Shown: piece after piece, positions 1 through 5,186 of the stretch | Layout: each line of letters opens with the position of its first letter | How positions within the stretch are numbered: position 1 is the stretch's first letter | From: an uncultured Clostridia bacterium | GTDB lineage: Bacteria; Bacillota; Clostridia; Christensenellales; Borkfalkiaceae | NCBI GenBank assembly: GCA_947581885.1 | Contig: CANPWF010000124.1 | Location: 1 to 5,277, forward strand | Direction of reading: 5' to 3' | Length of the DNA: 5,277 nucleotides | The notes under the pieces: model-generated | The model's input: the letters and a program-made list of their open reading frames with translations, nothing else | Told to the model about the DNA's origin: nothing | The model's database searches: none | Position numbers and translations under genes: made by a program

Positions 1-11
1 CCTGCGGGACA

Positions 12-70
12 CTTCCCCCAAAGGGGGAAGCGAGTGGAAACAGGCACCCCAACGGGGGAAGCGAGGGAAG
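12..70. repeat. Short palindrome plus 31-base-offset direct repeat, left edge
   Basis: Positions 12-19 (CTTCCCCC) and 23-30 (GGGGGAAG) form a perfect 8-bp palindrome around an AAA loop. The sequence at 16-39 recurs at 47-70 with few differences; both copies share the core GGGGGAAGCGAG (23-34 and 54-65). The hairpin has no T-run on either side, so it is not a standard intrinsic terminator. The CCCAAAGGGGGA core is the reverse complement of the TCCCCCTTTGGG at 5266-5277, so both edges of the window seem to carry the same repeat family in opposite orientation. Positions 1-88 contain no gene I can support. A recO gene, which follows yqzL in Bacillus, does not begin here. Confidence 0.6.
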
Positions 71-88
71 GGTGCGCTCTGCCGCTCC

Positions 89-187
89 CTACTGCAATTC
101 CGAGAGCTGTTTATACAGCATGTAGTAGCTCGTTTTGCCCGTCTCCTGAAAGAGTTTCCAAGCGAGTTCCGCGGCTTCGTTTTTCAT
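89..187 (-). CDS. yqzL: YqzL-like small protein
   Basis: A 32-residue reading frame starts at an ATG (187) and ends at TAG. A GGGAGG ribosome binding site lies at 193-198, five bases before the start. The peptide contains W10-K-L-F, then T16-G17, then Y21-Y22-M-L-Y25-K26. This matches the pattern of the YqzL-like family as I recall it (W-K-x-F, TG, Y-x-x-[YF]-K), although Bacillus YqzL is somewhat longer at about 47 residues. Position supports the call, because in Bacillus yqzL lies directly after era. The molecular function of the family is unknown. It has no signal peptide or membrane segment, and its composition suggests a small soluble, mostly helical protein. It lies 45 bases after the era stop and is probably on the same transcript. 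Its binding site is inside a hairpin (191-217), so its translation may be regulated. Confidence 0.8.
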   Translation of the reverse strand: MKNEAAELAWKLFQETGKTSYYMLYKQLSELQ

Positions 188-190
188 TCG

Positions 191-217
191 GTCCTCCCAA
201 GGCAGTATGGGAAGGAC
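191..217 (-). promoter_or_regulatory. Hairpin covering the yqzL ribosome binding site
   Basis: On the minus strand GTCCTTCCCA (217-208) can pair with TGGGAGGAC (199-191). This gives a 9-bp stem with one bulged base and an 8-base loop. The 3' arm contains the whole GGGAGG ribosome binding site of yqzL, and the start codon lies three bases beyond the stem. Such a structure would lower yqzL translation unless opened, for example by ribosomes finishing era 16 bases upstream. The pairing is directly visible; the regulatory role is inference. Confidence 0.45.
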
Positions 218-232
218 GAAAAGAAGTATTCC

Positions 233-1114
233 TCAGGACTCTTCGTAGCCGAACTCTTTGAGGAGCCGCGCACTGTCCCGCCAGCCCTCGCGCACCTTGA
301 CGTAGACGGTGAGAAAGACCTTGCACCCGAGCAGTTTTTCCATATCTTTCCGCGCAAACGAAGCGACCTCTTTGAGGGCTTTCCCCTGCTTTCCGATGAG
401 GATCGCCTTGTGCCCCGCCTTCTCGCAGACGATATCGAGGGAAATTTCGTAGAGATCTTCTCTTTTCTCGAAGGTATTCACGACGATCGCCACCCCGTGC
501 GGAATCTCCTGCTCGTATTTGAGAAGGATCTTCTCGCGCATGAGCTCGGCGACGGCGAACTTCTCGCTGTGGTCGGAGACGATGTCGTCGGGAAAGAGCT
601 TTTCTCCCTCGGGAAGAAGGGCGAAAATTGCCTCTTCGAGCTTTGCAATATTCTTGCCGCGGCGGGCGGAGACGGGCAGAACATCCGCGTCCACCCCCGC
701 TTCATACAGCGTTTTCACATCCGCGGGAATGCGCTCCTTGGGGCAAATGTCGATCTTGGTATAGGCGATGAGCATGGGGATCTTGCGGGAAAGTTCCCGC
801 TTCATGAGCGCGATATCGTCCTCTTTGAGCCCCGCGTGCCCGTCGTGGACGTACAGAATAACGTCCACCTCTTTGGCGGTGTTTTCCGTGGTGCGCATCA
901 TGCGGGCGGTGAGCTCGTTGCGGCTCCTGTATATCCCCGGGGTGTCCGCGAATACGATCTGCCGATCCTCCCGCGTGAGCACGCCCAAGATGCGTTCGCG
1001 CGTGGTTTGGGGTTTGGGCGAGACGATGGCGACCTTCTCCCCCACGAGCACGTTGACGAGGGTGCTCTTCCCTGCGTTTGCCTTGCCGATGACGGCGACC
1101 GTCCCGCTTCTCAT
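233..1114 (-). CDS. era: GTPase Era
   Basis: Era is an essential GTPase that binds the 3' end of 16S rRNA and acts in 30S subunit maturation, at the inner face of the membrane and on ribosomes. The protein has 293 residues, normal for the family. The N-terminal G domain shows G1 (GKANAGKS, 10-17), G2 (PQTTR, 35-39), G3 (DTPG, 57-60), G4 (TKID, 119-122) and G5 (VSARRG, 148-153). The C-terminal KH domain has its GxxG loop at 241-244 (GKQG), followed by a well-conserved KDMEKLLGCKVFL block (257-269) and the typical W278-R-D-S ending. G1 differs from the common GRPNVGKS form, and G4 has Thr in place of the usual Asn of NKxD. The ATG at 1114 was chosen over upstream starts because the G domain begins at once and GGGGAG (1121-1126) lies six bases before it. 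Its start overlaps the ybeY stop by four bases (ATGA), suggesting coupled translation. Confidence 0.97.
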   Translation of the reverse strand: MRSGTVAVIGKANAGKSTLVNVLVGEKVAIVSPKPQTTRERILGVLTREDRQIVFADTPGIYRSRNELTARMMRTTENTAKEVDVILYVHDGHAGLKEDDIALMKRELSRKIPMLIAYTKIDICPKERIPADVKTLYEAGVDADVLPVSARRGKNIAKLEEAIFALLPEGEKLFPDDIVSDHSEKFAVAELMREKILLKYEQEIPHGVAIVVNTFEKREDLYEISLDIVCEKAGHKAILIGKQGKALKEVASFARKDMEKLLGCKVFLTVYVKVREGWRDSARLLKEFGYEES

Positions 1115-1623
1115 GCCTCTCTCCCCAGCCCGATCTTTTTCATGATCTCCTCTTCGTGATGGCGCATCACGCGCTTGTCCTCTTCCGTGATATGATCGTA
1201 CCCGAGGCAGTGCAGAAATCCGTGGACGGCGAGATAGCACATCTCACGCTCTTCCGAGTGCCCGTATTCCTTCGCCTGCTCCTTTGCCCTCTTCGTGCAA
1301 ATAACGACGCTTCCGAGGAGCAACCGCTCGGATTTCAACACCCATTCCCCCTTTTTCATCCCAAAGACGGGCTCGACGCAGTCGGAAAACTCCTCCGAGA
1401 GGATGGGTTCTCCCGCCCGAAAATTCGCCGCGGGGAAGGAGAGAACGTCGGTGACGGCATCCACCCCCCTCTTTTCCGCGTTGAGCAGACGGATCGTCCG
1501 CTTGGTGACGAGGGTGAGTTCGAGCACGAGGGGAAGATCGGCATCGACGAAGGGGGTCAACGCCCCTTCGAGCCGCCGTTTGAAGGGAAATTTTGTGTTG
1601 CAGTCGAGGAGGACCTTACTCAT
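1111..1623 (-). CDS. ybeY: Endoribonuclease YbeY (rRNA maturation factor)
   Basis: YbeY is a zinc-dependent single-strand endoribonuclease involved in 16S rRNA 3'-end maturation and ribosome quality control in the cytoplasm. The 170-residue protein carries the signature H134-G-F-L-H138-C-L-G-Y-D-H144, whose three histidines bind zinc. It also has the conserved R52 and the TDVLSFP strand (58-64). The strand before the long helix reads LLGSVVIC (102-109), where most family members have an Asp after the Gly; here it is Ser105. The ATG at 1623 was chosen because GGAGG (1630-1634) lies six bases upstream and the frame before it only shadows the pgpH 3' end. It overlaps the pgpH stop by eight bases and the era start by four. 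In Bacillus dgkA and cdd lie between ybeY and era; both are absent here, so two 16S maturation genes are directly adjacent. Confidence 0.96.
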   Translation of the reverse strand: MSKVLLDCNTKFPFKRRLEGALTPFVDADLPLVLELTLVTKRTIRLLNAEKRGVDAVTDVLSFPAANFRAGEPILSEEFSDCVEPVFGMKKGEWVLKSERLLLGSVVICTKRAKEQAKEYGHSEEREMCYLAVHGFLHCLGYDHITEEDKRVMRHHEEEIMKKIGLGREA

Positions 1624-3100
1624 TTTTTCCCTCCGCGTTCTTTCTGTCTCGGCTGAACTGCATCTGCGGATATTCGACGCGGTGATGGTGTACGCTCGAA
1701 AGCGCGTCCACGAGGGCCTGTTTGATGACGGTGAGCTGGCGCATCGTGATATCGCATTCGTCGAATTGCCCGAGGTCCATTCTCTCCTCGATGATGGCGC
1801 GGACGGTGCGCTCGACGCTCTCTGGAGAGCGGTCGCCCATGGCACGCGTCGCGGCTTCGGCAGCGTCGGCGATCATCACGATCGCGGCGATCCTCGTCTG
1901 CGGGACGGGACCGAAATAGGAATAGTCGCGGATGTTCGCTTCCCCGCCCGAAAGGCGAAGGGCCTTGTCGTAGAAGTACTTGATGGGCAGGGTGCCGTGA
2001 TGTTCCCGCGCCACGTCCGCGATCTGCTTGGGAAGGTGAGAATCGATGAGAAGGTCGTACCCGTCCCCCGCGTGCGAACGGATGATGTCGGCGGAGAGCT
2101 CGGGCGCGAGTTCGTTATGCACGTTGTAATCGGTTTGATTTTCGGTGAAGCAATCGGGCTGTTTCAGCTTGCCTACGTCGTGATAGTACGCCGCGGCACG
2201 GGCGAGTTCGGCGTTCTCCCCGATCGCGACGGCGCACGTCTCGGAGAGCTGCGCCACGATGAGGGAGTGGTTGAAGGTGCCGGGAGCGTCCTGTTTGAGG
2301 CGGGCGAGAAGGGGCGCGTTCGTGCTCGTGAGTTCGCGCAGACGGAAGGGCGTGAGGCGGTTGAACATGAGCTCGAACAGCGGAAGAAGGGTGAGTGCCA
2401 ACGCCGCGGACGTGAAACTGCCGAGCACGCGGAAGCCCGCCGCCGAGACGTAGGTGATCCAGCCCTCGGTGCGGACGTAGGGCAATTTGAAGAAGAGCAC
2501 CACGAAGAGGGTGGGCACGGCGACGAGGGCACCCGTCCCGAGGATCCCGATCCTGTTCTTCACGCTGTTCGCCAAAAACACGGCGAAGGTGCCGCTCACA
2601 AAGCCGACGAGGAGGGCGGCGAACGCGTCGATGCTGATGTTCTCGGAGAACCCGCGCGAGAAGATATCGAGGGAGAAGAGCACGAGCACGAAGATGAAGT
2701 TCAGAAAGAGCGCGTGCTTCCGCCCGAGAAGAAAGACGCAAAGGAGCGCGAACAGCGCGTACGGGCGGGCGTAAAGATACACATACCGCCCGAACACCCA
2801 GCACACGATGGCGCACACGGTGACGAGGGTAAAGAAGAGCACCACGCTCCCGCCCTTCAAGAGCGTTTCGCGGTCCTCATAGTAGAAGTAGAGATAGCTG
2901 ATCGTGAACAGAAAGAAAAGACTCATGATGAGCGCGATCTCTTCATCCCGATAGGTCACGATGAAACTGACCCATTCCTTCGGATTGACGGCAATGAGCA
3001 GAAGAAAGATGATCAGCACCGCCACGCAGAAACAGCCCGCGAATTCAAATCCGCTCTTTACGAGTTTCCGTTTGATGGGTGCGCTCTCGGCATCTCTCAT
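1616..3100 (-). CDS. pgpH: Short PgpH/YqfF-type membrane HD phosphodiesterase (predicted c-di-AMP hydrolase)
   Basis: The family hydrolyses the second messenger c-di-AMP with a cytoplasmic HD domain attached to a seven-helix membrane region. Here, after a basic N-terminus (RKLVK, 11-15), hydrophobic segments lie near 22-38, 55-74, 85-104, 110-126, 129-147, 157-178, 185-205 and 213-247, a plausible 1+7 helix set. The HD domain follows, with H278, H307-D308, H343, H367-H368 and D412, the expected metal-ligand set. The protein has 494 residues against about 700 in Bacillus YqfF or Listeria PgpH. The missing part is the large extracytoplasmic 7TMR-HDED domain between helix 1 and helix 2: only about 16 residues (39-54) separate them here. 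The catalytic part is intact and the frame is open, so it is not an obvious pseudogene. The start ATG overlaps the phoH stop by four bases, with GGGGGAG (3106-3112) five bases upstream. The family call is firm; activity on c-di-AMP is inferred from the family. Confidence 0.92.
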   Translation of the reverse strand: MRDAESAPIKRKLVKSGFEFAGCFCVAVLIIFLLLIAVNPKEWVSFIVTYRDEEIALIMSLFFLFTISYLYFYYEDRETLLKGGSVVLFFTLVTVCAIVCWVFGRYVYLYARPYALFALLCVFLLGRKHALFLNFIFVLVLFSLDIFSRGFSENISIDAFAALLVGFVSGTFAVFLANSVKNRIGILGTGALVAVPTLFVVLFFKLPYVRTEGWITYVSAAGFRVLGSFTSAALALTLLPLFELMFNRLTPFRLRELTSTNAPLLARLKQDAPGTFNHSLIVAQLSETCAVAIGENAELARAAAYYHDVGKLKQPDCFTENQTDYNVHNELAPELSADIIRSHAGDGYDLLIDSHLPKQIADVAREHHGTLPIKYFYDKALRLSGGEANIRDYSYFGPVPQTRIAAIVMIADAAEAATRAMGDRSPESVERTVRAIIEERMDLGQFDECDITMRQLTVIKQALVDALSSVHHHRVEYPQMQFSRDRKNAEGKNE

Positions 3101-4047
3101 TTTTTCTCCCCCTTGCTTCGTTTTTCGTCTTGTTCATAGGCGCGGACGATCTTCGTCACGAGCGGATGCCGCACAACGTCGCAGTCGGTGAGGGTGCATA
3201 CGGCGATGTCCTCCACCCCCTTCAACAGCCGCACCGCCTGTTTTAAGCCGCTCGTCTTGCCCGCGGGAAGGTCGGTCTGCGTCAGATCCCCCGTCACCAC
3301 CATCTTGCATCCCTCCCCGAGACGGGTGAGGAACATCTTCATCTGCTCGCGGGTGGCGTTCTGCGCCTCGTCGAGAATGACGAAGGCGTTGGAGAGCGTC
3401 CTTCCCCGCATATAGGCGAGCGGCGCGACTTCGATCGTCCCCTTCTCCATGAGTTTTTGGTACGTATCGAGCCCGAACATCTCCTGCAACGCGTCGTAGA
3501 GCGGACGGAGATAGGGATCGACTTTGGTTTGAAGATCCCCCGGCAGGAACCCGAGCTTTTCGCCCGCTTCCACCGCGGGGCGGGTGAGAATGATCTTCTC
3601 CGCCTCTTTCGCCTTGTATGCCGCCGCGGCGAGGCAGACGGCGAGGTACGTCTTTCCCGTCCCCGCAGGCCCCACGCCGAAGGTGATGGTGTTCTTTTTA
3701 ATGGCGGCGACATAGTCTTTCTGTCCCACCGTCTTGCACTTTACGGGCTTCCCGCGGGAAGTGATCGCCACGACCCCTCTGAGGACCCCCGCCATATCCC
3801 CCGCACGCCCTTCGCGGGCGAGCGAGATACAGTACATCAGACTTCCCTTGTCGATCGTATCCCCCGCCTCGGCGACGGAGAGCAGACTTTCGAGAACGGC
3901 TTTGCCCGTCTCCTCCTCTTCGCCTTCCAAATGGATCGCCGTCCCGTCGACATGCGCGACGAGCCCGAGCTCCCGCGAGACGATCGCAAGATTTTCGTCG
4001 AATACGCCGAGCACCCGTTGGAGCTTGTCCAACCCGCCCGTTTCCAC
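3097..4047 (-). CDS. phoH: PhoH-like ATPase
   Basis: PhoH-like proteins are cytoplasmic P-loop ATPases related to the helicase core of RecD-type enzymes and linked to RNA metabolism; their exact substrate is unsettled. This 316-residue protein has an N-terminal domain (1-100) and then the ATPase domain: Walker A GPAGTGKT (126-133), Walker B VILDEAQN (223-230), a VTGDLTQTDLP motif (251-261) and a conserved C-terminal arginine region DVVRHPLVTKIV (290-301). Length is normal. The start is uncertain. The annotated GTG (4047) lies 15 bases after the strong AGGAGG site at 4063-4068, which is far. The frame remains open upstream and reads ITVTV just before it, so an ATT start at 4059 (three bases after the site) or an ACG at 4056 (six bases after) would restore the N-terminal strand usual in the family. 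The gene follows yqfD by 20 bases or fewer and overlaps pgpH by four. Confidence 0.95.
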   Translation of the reverse strand: METGGLDKLQRVLGVFDENLAIVSRELGLVAHVDGTAIHLEGEEEETGKAVLESLLSVAEAGDTIDKGSLMYCISLAREGRAGDMAGVLRGVVAITSRGKPVKCKTVGQKDYVAAIKKNTITFGVGPAGTGKTYLAVCLAAAAYKAKEAEKIILTRPAVEAGEKLGFLPGDLQTKVDPYLRPLYDALQEMFGLDTYQKLMEKGTIEVAPLAYMRGRTLSNAFVILDEAQNATREQMKMFLTRLGEGCKMVVTGDLTQTDLPAGKTSGLKQAVRLLKGVEDIAVCTLTDCDVVRHPLVTKIVRAYEQDEKRSKGEKK

Positions 4048-4062
4048 CGTGACCGTAATGTT

Positions 4063-4068
4063 CCTCCT
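4063..4068 (-). promoter_or_regulatory. phoH ribosome binding site overlapping the yqfD stop
   Basis: A perfect AGGAGG (minus strand) begins at the last A of the yqfD TGA stop. Its spacing is 15 bases to the GTG at 4047, 6 to an ACG at 4056 and 3 to an ATT at 4059. No ATG or TTG lies in the phoH frame nearby. The site links phoH translation to ribosomes ending yqfD and leaves the true phoH start codon open. Confidence 0.7.
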
Positions 4069-4916
4069 CAGCCGAAGTTCGCACCGACTGCCGCGAACCC
4101 CGTTCCTTCGATCAGATATCCGCCCTCCGCGGGCGATACGGTGAGCCCGAATAGCTCGCCATAGTCCAATTCCGCCTGTGCCCGCGCCCCCTCTTCGTCC
4201 CCTTCATAGAACGTTTTCACAGGGAAAGAGATCTTCGCCCGCGCGACGATCTCTACGGCGCGGACCTCTTCGCCGTACAGCGCGTACCCGCCCACGAGGG
4301 GAGCGTCCTTCTCCACCGTATCCCCCACCGAGACGAGGGGCGTTCCGCGGAGAACGATGAGCTCTTCCACCACGCCCGAAACGGGGGCGAGAAGGGAAGA
4401 GGACGCGGCGGGCTCCTTTCGCTCCACCTCCACGCGGACGGCGAGCACCCCGCCCTCCGCCTTCATCGAGACGAAACATACGTCGGGAAGGGAGAAGATG
4501 CGGGCGGCGATCTTGTTATCTTTCGGCACCGCCGAAAAAAGGGAGACCCCTTCCTCTTGCAGGGCGGCTTTCACTTCGCGGGCGAGATAGGCTCCGCTCC
4601 CCTCCACTTCGATGCGAAGGACTCTGCTCTGCGCAAAGAAGATCGAGGGAAGAACGATGAGCGTCCCGAGAAACAGCCCCGCCGCTTCCCTGCATTTGGA
4701 GCGAAACCGTTCGAGCCCGCGCGGGCATACTTTTTTTATATTATAACACGGTTGTTGTAAAATTGCAAAAACTTTTTTACGGTCTTTTCCGTCAACCGAG
4801 AGCACGACAGAATTTTTTCCCTTTTTCTTTGCGGAAAGAAGGACGATGCCGCCCTTCCTGAGCTTTTCCACCGCCCCCTGCGCACTCCCCTCGACCTCGA
4901 TCTCCACCCGCCTCAT
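4068..4916 (-). CDS. yqfD: Short YqfD-family sporulation protein
   Basis: YqfD proteins are membrane proteins made in the mother cell during sporulation; their biochemical role is not known. Numbering from the ATG at 4916 (282 residues), there is an N-terminal cytoplasmic domain (1-75), one membrane segment (about 79-95), a POTRA/FtsQ-like domain (about 98-165, starting LRIEVEG and containing the LPDVCFVSMK strand) and a hammerhead/lipoyl-like beta region (about 176-230, APVSGVVEELIVLRGTPLVSVGD). The C-terminal tail is short and poorly conserved. Bacillus YqfD has about 400 residues, so this is a compact version. The ATG is preferred over a GTG at 4970 because family similarity begins at RRVEIEVEG and nothing resembling a ribosome binding site precedes the GTG; purine-rich GAAGGGGAG directly abuts the ATG. 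The usual upstream partner yqfC is absent. An AT-rich stretch at 4731-4775 inside the gene looks like a promoter for the downstream genes. Confidence 0.85.
   Translation of the reverse strand: MRRVEIEVEGSAQGAVEKLRKGGIVLLSAKKKGKNSVVLSVDGKDRKKVFAILQQPCYNIKKVCPRGLERFRSKCREAAGLFLGTLIVLPSIFFAQSRVLRIEVEGSGAYLAREVKAALQEEGVSLFSAVPKDNKIAARIFSLPDVCFVSMKAEGGVLAVRVEVERKEPAASSSLLAPVSGVVEELIVLRGTPLVSVGDTVEKDAPLVGGYALYGEEVRAVEIVARAKISFPVKTFYEGDEEGARAQAELDYGELFGLTVSPAEGGYLIEGTGFAAVGANFG
4740..4768 (-). promoter_or_regulatory. Predicted internal housekeeping (SigA-type) promoter within yqfD
   Basis: On the minus strand TTGCAA (4768-4763) is followed after exactly 17 bases by a perfect TATAAT (4745-4740), preceded by TG one base upstream (TGTTATAAT, an extended -10). 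Transcription would begin near 4733 and run through the rest of yqfD into phoH, pgpH, ybeY, era and yqzL. The block 4731-4775 is strikingly AT-rich within an otherwise GC-rich gene and uses AT-rich codons (GTT TTT GCA ATT TTA, AAT ATA AAA AAA). Coding needs alone do not explain this. The promoter is seen as sequence only; activity is inferred. Confidence 0.65.
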
Positions 4917-4952
4917 CTCCCCTTCGCCCCCCTGATGCTGTCCCTTTTCCCG

Positions 4953-5008
4953 CTTTCGTTCTATCGCCACTGTTTTATCGCTATCGCTTTATCGATATTG
5001 CTTTATCG
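4953..5008 (-). repeat. Four-copy imperfect 14-base tandem repeat upstream of yqfD
   Basis: Read on the minus strand from 5008, four consecutive 14-base units all begin CGATA: CGATAAAGCAATAT, CGATAAAGCGATAG, CGATAAAACAGTGG and CGATAGAACGAAAG. The first two are closest and the last two more diverged. The array ends about 37 bases before the yqfD ATG. It may be a decaying tandem duplication or a set of binding sites in the yqfD control region. It creates the GTG at 4970 by chance. Confidence 0.65.
4972..5000 (-). promoter_or_regulatory. Weak candidate SigE-type sporulation promoter for yqfD
   Basis: On the minus strand CAATATC (5000-4994), a 14-base spacer and GATAAAAC (4979-4972) partly fit the mother-cell sigma-E pattern as I know it (KMATATT, 14-15 bases, CATACAMT), with about five matches in each box. 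The implied transcript start near 4965 would give a leader of roughly 50 bases to the ATG at 4916. The match lies inside the tandem repeat and may be coincidence. Confidence 0.2.
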
Positions 5009-5036
5009 CTGTCGCGCCCTTCTTCCGCCCCGCCAA

Positions 5037-5048
5037 CTTGGCTCCCCC
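5037..5048. repeat. Direct repeat CTTGGCTCCCCC, copy 1
   Basis: This 12-base sequence is identical to 5260-5271. The two copies flank the inverted-repeat element at 5053-5186, copy 1 only four bases away from it. They look like fragments of a dispersed repeat of the TTGGCTCCCCCTTTGGGGGAG type. After this copy the sequence changes to GTCC instead of continuing with TTTGGG. Confidence 0.45.
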
Positions 5049-5052
5049 GTCC

Positions 5053-5186
5053 CACCTCATTTCGAGCGCAGTCGAGAAATCTCGCACTTCTCCCAACAGG
5101 CATGTACGTCCATAATTGGGCGAGATCCTTCACTGCGTTACTTCGCCTTGCGGCTCGTGCGCCCTTCGGTCGGACAGGATGAGGTG
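5053..5186. repeat. MITE-like imperfect inverted-repeat element (134 bp)
   Basis: The ends are an exact 8-base inverted repeat, CACCTCAT (5053-5060) and ATGAGGTG (5179-5186). Further inside, CGCAGT (5067-5072) pairs with ACTGCG (5132-5137), and ATCTCGC (5079-5085) pairs with GCGAGAT (5120-5126), around a centre at about 5086-5119. The right arm carries about 35 extra bases (5138-5178) compared with the left. The left arm reads TTTCGAGCGCAGTCGAGAAATCTC, split at 5060-5070 and 5071-5083, a type of sequence I recall from dispersed repeats in gut clostridia. No transposase frame is present, so any movement would be in trans. Reading frames through it look accidental. Confidence 0.6.

Noticed and set aside
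12..30. Hairpin as an intrinsic terminator for the operon
   Set aside because: The stem is strong but no T-run follows on the minus strand or the plus strand.
410..1159. A 249-codon plus-strand frame opposite era
   Set aside because: It is an antisense shadow of the GC-rich era gene with no recognisable domain and no convincing ribosome binding site.
1115..1240. N-terminally extended Era starting at 1240
   Set aside because: The extension re-reads the ybeY 3' end and has no family similarity. The ATG at 1114 has a good ribosome binding site and leads directly into the G domain.
1111..1845. N-terminally extended YbeY starting at 1845
   Set aside because: The extra 74 residues only re-read the pgpH 3' end in another frame. 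YbeY similarity begins at the ATG at 1623, which has a well-placed GGAGG.
1295..3139. A 614-codon open frame on the plus strand opposite pgpH and ybeY
   Set aside because: It is antisense to two well-supported genes, its product is low-complexity and rich in E, H, R and G as expected from reading GC-rich codons backwards, and no family motif is visible.
3748..3761. Perfect 14-bp palindrome CTTCCCGCGGGAAG inside phoH
   Set aside because: It lies in conserved coding sequence, is GC-rich and of a length expected by chance; nothing nearby suggests an operator.
4728..4740. A run of seven A residues in yqfD (phase A_AAA_AAA) as a programmed -1 frameshift site
   Set aside because: The 0 frame continues through recognisable YqfD domains, while the -1 frame gives only an arginine-rich accidental peptide. 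The A-run is better explained as part of the AT-rich promoter patch.
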